Source: Lewinellaceae bacterium
Lineage (GTDB): Bacteria > Bacteroidota > Bacteroidia > Chitinophagales > Saprospiraceae
Direction: 5' to 3'
DNA: 64,000 bases
Assembly (NCBI GenBank): GCA_020636095.1
Contig: JACJYN010000013.1
Location: 62,001-126,000, forward strand
Of the stretch, positions 50,426 to 57,583 are shown piece by piece (the stretch's first letter is position 1; every line of letters begins with the position of its first letter). The translations under genes and the position numbers were made by a program. The notes under the pieces were generated by a model. The model saw nothing but the letters and a program-made list of their open reading frames with translations. It was not told where the DNA came from and did not search any database.

Positions 50426-50494
50426 CTTTTCAATAGCTCAACGCGCGTAAGCGCAAAACTTGTGAGCGATAGCTCACGCAATATAGGCCATCCC
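50426..50494. repeat. Direct repeat flanking the CHAT-TPR gene, copy 2
   Basis: Matches 48202-48270. Within it GTGAGCGATAGCTCAC is a perfect 6-bp stem with a GATA loop; in copy 1 the same place is GTGAGCGGTAGCGAAC, which pairs less well. Confidence 0.7.
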
Positions 50495-50618
50495 GGAGGG
50501 ATCGCGAACGAAGTGAGCGAAGGGTAGGTACTTAATCTTCTGTGTTCTTTAATAAGTTCTTTTGTTCTGTGTTCGTAAGCTTGAGGTACAAGCAAACTCC
50601 GGCTTTCGAGCCAATAAA

Positions 50619-50719
50619 ATCACTTCTTTGGGATGAAAGGCCACCTTTTTGGGATTTGCGACCACTTTTTTGGGCTGCAAAAATCACCTTCTTGGGATAA
50701 AAGATCACTTCTTTAGGTT
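50619..50719. repeat. Five iterons, probable replication origin
   Basis: CACTTCTTTGGG-type units start at 50621, 50642, 50663, 50685 and 50706 (spacings 21, 21, 22, 21 bp). The Rep_3 initiator gene lies 0.8 kb away. Regular spacing near two helical turns is typical of Rep-binding iterons. Confidence 0.75.
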
Positions 50720-50739
50720 AAGCATTGCCATTTTTGATG

Positions 50740-51210
50740 CTACTCTTCTTGCTTGAGCTTTGCCAATACAGCCCGTTTGTTTTCAAGCGTTCCGGAAATA
50801 GAAGGCTGGAAGTCATGCTTTCTTTCTTCCGCATCGGCGCGTTCCAGCGCTTCGACAAGTTCTTCCAACCCGTTGATGCCGCCTTCCTCACAGTCATAAT
50901 CGACAACCATATAATCGAGGCAAATATCAGGGTCGGGGCAATAAGCGTTTTGGACAATACCGCCTTCGACAATAATGACCACAGTGGCTTTGATTTTCAT
51001 AGCCTGCTTCTTGCCCTCTATGCGTTTTAACACTTCTTCAGCAGCACGCCGGGTTTTGAAATCGCCGATACATTCCAACCCCTGATTGGAGATATGGCCA
51101 TAGATCGACCAAAACTCCGCCTCGTCATCTTCTACTTGCTCCACAAAACCATCATAATCCTTGCAGCCGTGGATTTCATAAGCATCAAATGGGGTTATCT
51201 CTTTTGTCAT
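50740..51210 (-). CDS. Hypothetical plasmid-type protein
   Basis: 156 residues, acidic, with two similar alpha/beta halves (EFWSIYGHISNQGLECIGDF with KTRRAAEEVLKRIE; CPDPDICLDYMVVDYDCEEG). It resembles small uncharacterised proteins found on Bacteroidota plasmids. Its leader is copy 3 of the structured element. It ends just beside the iterons. AGGAGG stands 8 nt before the start. Function unknown. Confidence 0.65.
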   Translation of the reverse strand: MTKEITPFDAYEIHGCKDYDGFVEQVEDDEAEFWSIYGHISNQGLECIGDFKTRRAAEEVLKRIEGKKQAMKIKATVVIIVEGGIVQNAYCPDPDICLDYMVVDYDCEEGGINGLEELVEALERADAEERKHDFQPSISGTLENKRAVLAKLKQEE

Positions 51211-51237
51211 AGTAAATCCTCCTTTATGTTGTTAAGG

Positions 51238-51385
51238 GTAAAAGCACATTGCTCTTTACCCTTCTGCCTCGTGGCGAACAGTAGGGAGGCAAGCGCAAGG
51301 AGGCTCCGGACGAGGGTTCCCGGCCAGGGATACGTTTGGATGCCTTGCGCGCGCCAGGGGCGAAGCTCCTTAGCAGAAAAATGAG
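51238..51385 (-). ncRNA. Structured leader-like element, copy 3
   Basis: Minus strand: CTAAGGAGCTTCGCCCC (51373-51357), a C/G-rich core with TTGCGCTTGCCTCCC, and the terminal hairpin GGGTAAAGAGC / GCTTTTACCC (51262-51238), about 25 nt before the start of the gene at 51210. Same layout as copies 1 and 2. Confidence 0.55.
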
Positions 51386-51443
51386 GGGTTAAAGTTAACA
51401 GGAACTGAAACCGGGTGTTTCAGGAATCTGGATTCTCCATCTC

Positions 51444-51461
51444 AACTATCACTTTTTTGGG
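51444..51461 (+). promoter_or_regulatory. Rep-binding operator upstream of rep
   Basis: AACTATCACTTTTTTGGG matches the iteron core and lies 60 nt upstream of the initiator gene, a likely autoregulatory site. Identical 18-mers occur inverted at 52350-52367 (inside rep) and 33242-33259 (inside the relaxase). Confidence 0.55.
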
Positions 51462-51520
51462 ACGAGGCTATCATCACAAAATCACTTGACACCAGGTGAT
51501 ATTGTGAGATTATTGCCTGC

Positions 51521-52606
51521 ATGAATAGTGAGCAGGTAAAAAAACATTTCCCCACTGTCCCCGAAGACCTGTCTTCGATCGTCAAGCCGGAGGAATTGGT
51601 GGATATCGTTGAAATGACGCCTCTCACCCTGCAAGATCGCCGGATTTACAACCTCTTTATTGGCAATGCCTGGAATAACATTACGGCTAGGAGAAAGCAC
51701 ACCATCAGCCGCCAAGAGCTGACCAAATACGTCGATAGCAACAACCAGGATATAAGGGCTTCTCTGAGAAGGCTCATGGCGGCCATCGTGGTTATCAAGA
51801 TCAGGAACAACCGGAACGGCCAACCCTCAACCCGGCAGATTCAACTTCTGGGGTCAAATGAAACGGAAGACCACGGCGGCTCCATTGAATATTCCTTCCC
51901 GGATGACCTGATAAAGATCATAAGGGATACTCAGATTTTTGCCCGGCTGCATACCAAAGTGATGTTCGAGTTGTCGAGCAAGTACAGCCTTGCCTTGTAT
52001 GAGTTTCTGCAAAAAAGGAAAAATCTGCAATACATCAGCAATGAAACACTGACGCTGGAAGAAACCAGGGCCATTTTCGGGGTCGGTAAGAGCAAGCTCA
52101 AGTCCTTTGGGCATTTCAATGATAAGGCGCTGAAGCCTGCTCTGAAAGAAGTGTCCTTTTTGACGGAGTTTGAGATTACCGCTGAACCCGCCCGTACCGG
52201 GCGGGCGGTCACGCACATCAAATTTTCCTGGCATAAGAAAACCGATGTTGGTGCACAGATAGCGGCGGTTGAGGAACTTGAGCGAAGTAAAACCGGGCGT
52301 AAAACAAGGATGAAGGGGGAGATAGAAGACTTGTTTACTATCACCTCATCCCAAAAAAGTGATAGTTCACCTGCCGCCTCTGCTCATATCAGTAGCTTTC
52401 TGCCCAAATTGGAGGAAAACGGCTCCAAGCTTTTGGTTTCTGATTCCGGCATTGAGGGGGCAAGAGAAGTTATCCGGAAATCAGGGCAACGGCTCGATGT
52501 CTATGCTTTGGAACGGGAATTTTTGGAGCATGCGAGAAAGACGGGGTTTGAGCCGGGGAATGTGGATGGGGCGTTTGTCAATTTTGTGAAGAAGAAGGTT
52601 TCTTAG
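51521..52606 (+). CDS. Rep_3-family replication initiator
   Basis: 361 residues. Two winged-helix domains: VEMTPLTLQDRRIYNLFIGN through SRQELTKYVDSNNQDIRASL, and FARLHTKVMFELSSKYSLAL with LYEFLQKRK and LTLEETRAIFGVG. This is the RepB/RepE/pi plasmid initiator layout. A C-terminal extension follows after about residue 255. It would bind the iterons at 50619-50719. Its presence makes the element able to replicate as a plasmid after excision. The frame is intact. Confidence 0.9.
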   Translation: MNSEQVKKHFPTVPEDLSSIVKPEELVDIVEMTPLTLQDRRIYNLFIGNAWNNITARRKHTISRQELTKYVDSNNQDIRASLRRLMAAIVVIKIRNNRNGQPSTRQIQLLGSNETEDHGGSIEYSFPDDLIKIIRDTQIFARLHTKVMFELSSKYSLALYEFLQKRKNLQYISNETLTLEETRAIFGVGKSKLKSFGHFNDKALKPALKEVSFLTEFEITAEPARTGRAVTHIKFSWHKKTDVGAQIAAVEELERSKTGRKTRMKGEIEDLFTITSSQKSDSSPAASAHISSFLPKLEENGSKLLVSDSGIEGAREVIRKSGQRLDVYALEREFLEHARKTGFEPGNVDGAFVNFVKKKVS

Positions 52607-52806
52607 TTTTAAAGGGAAGGTGATTACTCCGCCTGCATATACAATGACATCATTTTGAACATTATAGTTTTAACAAAGGAAGGTTAGAAGATCTGGGATA
52701 CTCATTAAGTGAGCGAGGGGTAGCAACCCAAAGCAAAATGAAAGAGAAAAACCAGCACTTCTGGATGGTTTTATGGCAACCGCTCCTACGTGATTTTCAT
52801 ACGCTC

Positions 52807-54597
52807 CTACACCTGCTTCGGCAGTTTCTGTAGATATACCATAAACAACATCCCTACCAACCCAATAATTTGAACGCCGAAAAAGGCCAAATCCACAGGC
52901 TTGCTAATAAAAAGTTCATCGGTGGTGAACACCCATTTTTCGCCAAAAAGGCAAAAAAACAAGATAATCGCTATACCGATAACTAGAATATGAAAAGCCA
53001 AAGGAACATAGTTGTCACCTTTTTTCTGCAAGGTTGCTTGATATAACAACCACAATCCTGTAAGCGGTAAGGCTAAGTATGCGCCTGCGTTCAAGAGGTA
53101 TCTGCCTTCTAAAGATATCAAATGTATGTTTTCGAGGTTTTCGAGACGTAGCATAGTAATGGTTCCAATAACTGCCATCGCCACCGCCACCGCCACGAGA
53201 GCGTGACGTAAGGATAGGTAAGGTACGGCAAAAAGCAACAAAGCAAGTAGGGGTATGTAATACTCTATGATGCTCGACAGGAAATATTCGGGGATTGGGA
53301 CTGGGCGACCAACTCCAACCTGAAAAAACAACAGGAAGGGAGCATAATACTTTATGGTATTCAATTTGAGAAATTCAGAAGGCGCAGCAAAAAGCAAAAA
53401 TATAAAAGATAAGCAACAAAGAAAGGTTAAATAGTGCCAAAGAACACCCATCTTTAAATATTGCCGGGCGTGGCGCTTTGAACGGATGGCATCCTCCATA
53501 TCAAGTAGATAGCCCGGCCTAGTAAATGTAAATGAACCTATCTGAAGTGAGTCATAATGCAACGGAATTTGATATTTTTCTAAGATAGAAGTATTGGTTT
53601 TTGGAAGTTTAAATTGCTGATAATAAGTCTGGTAATCCAACATGTACAGTAAGTACATGGGAATTGTGTCCAACGACTCAATTGTCCCTTTAGACCAATA
53701 AGACCAATAATTTCGATAACAATCGTATGTCTTCCAGGATATCCATCTGTCCCTTGATGGGCGGTGCCTATTCAAACCTGGCGGCCAAAACGAAAGTTCA
53801 AACAGATTTAACTTACTGGGCCAATAGAGAGAAGACGAATACAAATAATTATACAAATCAATCTCAGTAGGAGTAGTGTTAGCCTCCTCAAGGACTCTAT
53901 ATTCTCGATCCGACAGCCCCAGCAGATTCGACAGATATGGCCGCTTCGATAGGTACCACTTGACTTTGGTACTGAAAAATGTGTCTGTGAAAGAATTGTC
54001 ATAACGGTGCATCAGGATATTTTCCTCCTTCACCCATAGTTTTCGAAAAGCAGCTTCTCGCTCCTGAAAAAAAGAAGTGTCGGGTTTCACATATATGCTA
54101 TCAGATTCTTTCAACACAAATCCGTACAGAAAAAAATCATTATCTTCCCAATACTTTATATCCGCCTCATCCATAAAAAAATATGCCGTACGAAAGACAG
54201 TACCAAGGTAAAAAGCGGGGGCTGTGATGGCAATAATTGTATACAAGCAAACCCCGTAAATTAACAAAGTCAGCAGCACGTGTTTAGGTTTGGCGGAAGG
54301 AAAACCTACCTGAAACTGAGTGTAAGCCCAAAACAGAATGCCGAGGCTTAATACTGCTAATGGAATAATGAAAAAGTTTTCTTCGCTAAGAACAATGGGG
54401 CTAAAAGGATGAACAGTCAGATTAGTAGCGGACACTGGATAAATAAATCCGATAATAAACAGTAGCAATGTCGCCATCGAAGCATAAAACAACACGTAAT
54501 GCGCACGGGTACGCCACACTATCGGGTACCGTTCAAGCAGAAAAGTGTCCCAACGTCTTAAAAATACTGGAACCACCCACTTATAAGTTGTCTCCAT
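52807..54597 (-). CDS. Polytopic membrane protein, partner of the EAD11-ABC ATPase
   Basis: 596 residues with about ten to twelve membrane helices (for example HYVLFYASMATLLLFIIGFI, FIIPLAVLSLGILFWAY, LLTLLIYGVCLYTIIAITA, LWHYLTFLCCLSFIFLLFAA, YYIPLLALLLFAVPYLSL, ALVAVAVAMAVIGTITML). A large soluble loop of about 230 residues between the third and fourth helices starts EADIKYWEDNDFFLYGFVLK. The layout (helices, big loop, helices) recalls ABC-2/ABC3-type permeases. It overlaps the end of the ATPase gene by 17 nt, so the two are translated together. No characterised family is recognised. Confidence 0.8.
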   Translation of the reverse strand: METTYKWVVPVFLRRWDTFLLERYPIVWRTRAHYVLFYASMATLLLFIIGFIYPVSATNLTVHPFSPIVLSEENFFIIPLAVLSLGILFWAYTQFQVGFPSAKPKHVLLTLLIYGVCLYTIIAITAPAFYLGTVFRTAYFFMDEADIKYWEDNDFFLYGFVLKESDSIYVKPDTSFFQEREAAFRKLWVKEENILMHRYDNSFTDTFFSTKVKWYLSKRPYLSNLLGLSDREYRVLEEANTTPTEIDLYNYLYSSSLYWPSKLNLFELSFWPPGLNRHRPSRDRWISWKTYDCYRNYWSYWSKGTIESLDTIPMYLLYMLDYQTYYQQFKLPKTNTSILEKYQIPLHYDSLQIGSFTFTRPGYLLDMEDAIRSKRHARQYLKMGVLWHYLTFLCCLSFIFLLFAAPSEFLKLNTIKYYAPFLLFFQVGVGRPVPIPEYFLSSIIEYYIPLLALLLFAVPYLSLRHALVAVAVAMAVIGTITMLRLENLENIHLISLEGRYLLNAGAYLALPLTGLWLLYQATLQKKGDNYVPLAFHILVIGIAIILFFCLFGEKWVFTTDELFISKPVDLAFFGVQIIGLVGMLFMVYLQKLPKQV

Positions 54598-55882
54598 AAA
54601 ACTTTATTTTGACTGAGCGGCTCAAGTCGCGGTAGTAGTCCAATTTTACGCCCCGCTTGGCGAGGTGTTGTTGTAGCTCAAAGCCCGAAACCGAAAGTGG
54701 CGTCGCCACAAACCAGATCAGTCCATTGTTCCATATTTTGTAGTGTGGAAACTGTTCCAAGTGCTGCGCCAGTTCTCCGGGGCCTGACTCCAACCCCAAT
54801 TCGAACACGTTTTGAGTACGCTCTCTGCCTAAATCGGCCGTATTACCAAGGTTTTCCAACTTGCCGTCTTGCATAAACAATATCTGATCGGCAACTGCTT
54901 CTATTTCGTGTAGTTGTTGTGAACTCATTAACACTGCCATAGGATGGCGCAGGCTTTTGGCAAGATTTCGCAGATCGTTCAAAACGACAATCTGGGTTTT
55001 TACATCCAAGAAAGCCAATGGTTCATCTAGGATTAACAGTTGCGTTTTCCATACCAAGGCTTTCGCCAGCGCAAAACGTAGCTTATAACCTCCGGAAAGC
55101 TGAACCCAGGTTTTATCTAAATGCAAAGCAAGGCCAAGGCGCTGCACGATGTAGTTAACCATTTTGCGGTTTTCTTCGCCGTGCAGGCTGTGCAAAGCGG
55201 CTGTATAACGTAGATTATCACGCAGCGAGCCATACCAAACGGGCAGTTCCTGCGGCAAATAGGCAATTTTTTGCTTCAAATTCGGCCAAGAGAGTCGATT
55301 TTGCGGGTCGAACAGAGGGAAATGCAACATTCCTTCATCTAACGCCAGATCACCAGCGAGGATTCGTAGCAGAGTGGTCTTGCCTGTGGCATTTTCACCT
55401 ACGAGGCCAGTAATTTGACCCAAGCGAAGTTGCAATTGGCCCAATCGCACTGTAAAATTGCTTACAGGATAACCTTTTACAATGTTGTTGGCTTCTAGGA
55501 CAAGGTCGTCAGGAGGCAATTGCTTACTCAGCACCTTGATTAAAGCATTTTCTTTTTCGACTGCTGTGCTAATGGGATCGGAAGGCTGTGCTTTAGCAGC
55601 TTGCTCGATGAGTTTTGAGTATGCAATATCAAGGGTTTTTAAAATCCCATTACTTATTTGACCTTTTGTAATTTCTGTATCTTTGTAATCTAATAAGGCG
55701 AGTCTTTCATTTCGTTCTAAATCGGTAAACTTCCTACTTAGTAAAAGAGCATCATTTTCCATTTCAGGAATGAAATCGCGCATAAAATCAATAAGCCGCC
55801 GTACAGCATTCTCTATGTCGGAAGCAGCAACATAGTCTTTAACTTCGTTTCTTCGGCCTAATATGTCATTTGCAGGAATCAT
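54581..55882 (-). CDS. EAD11-like adaptor fused to an ABC-type ATPase
   Basis: 433 residues. Residues 1-85 (YVAASDIENAVRRLIDFMRD, NDALLLSRKFTDLERNERLA, ISNGILKTLDIAYSKLIEQA) follow the effector-associated-domain-11 pattern: LLLSRKFTDLERxER, hinge, then an I--G-L-TLDIAY helix. From about residue 115 an ABC nucleotide-binding domain has all motifs: LVGENATGKTTLLRILAGDL (Walker A), AYLPQELPVW (Q-loop), WVQLSGGYKLRFALAKALVW (signature), LLILDEPLAFLDVKTQ (Walker B), VLMSSQQLHEIEAVADQIL (H-loop). EADs recruit partner effectors in bacterial conflict systems; a fusion to an ABC ATPase of transport type is unusual. Confidence 0.82.
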   Translation of the reverse strand: MIPANDILGRRNEVKDYVAASDIENAVRRLIDFMRDFIPEMENDALLLSRKFTDLERNERLALLDYKDTEITKGQISNGILKTLDIAYSKLIEQAAKAQPSDPISTAVEKENALIKVLSKQLPPDDLVLEANNIVKGYPVSNFTVRLGQLQLRLGQITGLVGENATGKTTLLRILAGDLALDEGMLHFPLFDPQNRLSWPNLKQKIAYLPQELPVWYGSLRDNLRYTAALHSLHGEENRKMVNYIVQRLGLALHLDKTWVQLSGGYKLRFALAKALVWKTQLLILDEPLAFLDVKTQIVVLNDLRNLAKSLRHPMAVLMSSQQLHEIEAVADQILFMQDGKLENLGNTADLGRERTQNVFELGLESGPGELAQHLEQFPHYKIWNNGLIWFVATPLSVSGFELQQHLAKRGVKLDYYRDLSRSVKIKFYGDNL

Positions 55883-55938
55883 TGGATATTTACCAGAATC
55901 TTTTTTCCGCTTTAATGAAGCAAATAGAGAGAGAATAT

Positions 55939-56208
55939 TTAAATATCAATCTCAAACCCTTTATCCTTATCATCCTTATCCTTTGTGGGAGTGGGCTTGG
56001 AGATTCCGGTAGAATCCCTCAGCTTTGAAATGATCTTACTGCGGGTTCTTTCCTTAGCGTATTCTTGGCTTCCGGCAACAAAGCCTTCGATAAAGGAAAG
56101 TTCTACCCCCTCAACACTTTTTACAAGTTGCTGGGCAAGCTCCGGCCGGTGCTTTTCGATTAGATAACCGGCGTTAAAACCTTCTAACAGTTCCTTCTCT
56201 TCGTCCAT
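55939..56208 (-). CDS. Hypothetical protein
   Basis: About 89 residues from the ATG at 56208 (MDEEKELLEGFNAGYLIEKH); a possible TTG at 56235 overlaps the previous gene. Helical, with a lysine/aspartate-rich tail (TPTKDKDDKDKGFEIDI). It lies between the HTH gene and the ATPase and is probably co-transcribed with the former. Confidence 0.6.
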   Translation of the reverse strand: MDEEKELLEGFNAGYLIEKHRPELAQQLVKSVEGVELSFIEGFVAGSQEYAKERTRSKIISKLRDSTGISKPTPTKDKDDKDKGFEIDI

Positions 56209-56212
56209 GAAT

Positions 56213-56494
56213 TTATGTTTTTGAACTGTTTTCAATGAAATCCATTATTGATCTTCTTCTATAAAGGATGTGCTTATCTATTCTCCTATATTCAATTTTC
56301 CCGGAATCCCGATATTTCTGAAAAGTAGTTTTGGAAGTGATCCGGAGGAGCTTCATGGCTTCTTTTCCATCTATCCAGGTATTAAACTCAATATGCTCCT
56401 CCTTTTTGATCAACTCATGCACCTCTTTTACCAGTGCCTTAAAGGCTTCTGATTCCAGGCAGATGATCGGCAAGTTGGTTCCAAAGTCAGGCAT
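56213..56494 (-). CDS. Excisionase-like HTH_17 protein
   Basis: 93 residues; the C-terminal half (WIDGKEAMKLLRITSKTTFQ, KYRDSGKIEYRRIDKHILYR, RRSIMDFIEN) is the MerR/HTH_17 winged helix used by excisionases and directionality factors of Bacteroidota elements. It lies 480 bp from attR, at the opposite end from the integrase. This is the best excisionase candidate in the element. Confidence 0.75.
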   Translation of the reverse strand: MPDFGTNLPIICLESEAFKALVKEVHELIKKEEHIEFNTWIDGKEAMKLLRITSKTTFQKYRDSGKIEYRRIDKHILYRRRSIMDFIENSSKT

Positions 56495-56714
56495 AAGCTA
56501 TGCTCAGAGTAAATCAGTCCGTTTGGTTAATAAGCAAATATAAGGATTTTGAGAGGGCAGGAAGGCTTTGGTTGCTGTTGAATAGACAAAAAATATCCAA
56601 GATAGGAAGGAACTTCGGGCGAAGTTCGAGGGAAATAATCAGAGCGGATAAAAAAGAAAAGGCCAGGCTGGGAAGCCTGACCTAAATTTCGTATCTTTAT
56701 AACTCTTTCAAAAC

Positions 56715-56913
56715 GTCAACTCAAACGACAACGCTGGAAAATTTCATTTCATAAAGCGTTGGTTTTCAAAGGTAACGTTGAGCTTTTAGTAGACCCACTA
56801 GGATTGTAACCCATATTGCTTCACTTTTAGCGATGGGACATAAAAAAGGCCAAGCACAACGTACTTGACCATTTTTCTTCGTAACTTAGCAATTCGACAA
56901 CTCAAATGACAAC
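56715..56913. promoter_or_regulatory. Right-end integrase arm-type sites
   Basis: GTCAAC-N6-GACAAC (56715-56732) and GACAAC-N6-GACAAC (56896-56913), with the spacers TCAAAC and TCAAAT nearly identical. They match the left-end site at 4805-4822. Confidence 0.6.
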
Positions 56914-56970
56914 TCGGAGTTTTTTCATCTCTGTTATCTCCTGATTATCAAGAGCTTAATCGAAGCTTTA

Positions 56971-56987
56971 GCGGTCCGGACGGGACT
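56971..56987 (-). other. Right att site (attR) in tRNA-Asp
   Basis: GCGGTCCGGACGGGACT, the 3' end of the intact tRNA-Asp gene. The element joins here so that the tRNA gene is kept whole, the rule for tRNA-targeting integrases. Confidence 0.85.
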
Positions 56988-57045
56988 CGAACCCGCGACC
57001 CCGTGCGTGACAGGCACGTATTCTAACCAACTGAACTACCGGACC
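56972..57045 (-). tRNA. tRNA-Asp (GTC)
   Basis: 74 nt on the minus strand. GGTCCGG / CCGGACC acceptor stem, discriminator G, anticodon arm CGTGC-CTGTCAC-GCACG (anticodon GTC), T arm with GGTTCGAGTCC. CCA is not encoded. It is the integration target of the 52-kb element. Confidence 0.96.
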
Positions 57046-57092
57046 TTGTTTTTGAAGTATCGCATCGTTCTGCGATCAGATTTTTCTCTATT

Positions 57093-57166
57093 CTTCCGGA
57101 CGGGACTCGAACCCGAGACCCTCCCGACAAATGTCGGGATATTCTAACCAACTGAACTACCGGAAC
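57093..57166 (-). pseudogene. tRNA-Asp-like pseudogene with altered anticodon arm
   Basis: The D arm (GGTAGTTCAGTTGGTTAGAA) and T arm (GGGTTCGAGTCCCG) match the neighbouring tRNA-Asp. The anticodon region is replaced by the palindrome TCCCGACATTTGTCGGGA, one base longer than normal, and the first acceptor pair is G-G. It cannot form a standard 7-nt anticodon loop. Confidence 0.75.
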
Positions 57167-57583
57167 TTATCCGCCTTGACTTAGAAAAGGCGAACCCAAT
57201 GATTTCTCATCAGCGAGTGCAAATGTATGATCATTTTTAAAATGATGCAACCCCCAACCGTAAAAAAATAAAAAAAGTTTTGATGCCCTTAGGGAACCCC
57301 ATGCTTATTGCTAATTTTGTAGTCCTGTTTGCAAAAGCCGGTGGCCGCAGCGGCAGGAACAACCCCAGGAACCGATAACGTGGTAGCATTGGTGTGGCCG
57401 GGTTATCAGTTGTCAAAATGTTGGTTAAAGAAAACAGGCAGCAGGCCTGACATTAGTAACTAATAAATAACTGACAACCAATAACGCGGGGCCTCCACAA
57501 GCCCCCACAAACCTTACTAGTGAAAATCCCGTTCTTCCTCCGGCTGCTGGCGGGGGGATAGTAGGGCTAAAATCTTAAAGGTT
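57167..57583. other. 417-bp region upstream of accA
   Basis: No gene seen. TAATTTTG at 57312 fits a -7 box, but no suitably spaced -33 box was found. Confidence 0.4.

Noticed and set aside
50619..50719. Possible CRISPR array (regular 21-22 bp repeats)
   Set aside because: There are no spacers between units; the repeats are contiguous with an initiator gene close by, so they are iterons.
57093..57166. Second functional tRNA-Asp
   Set aside because: Acceptor mismatch at position 1 and an anticodon arm of wrong length.
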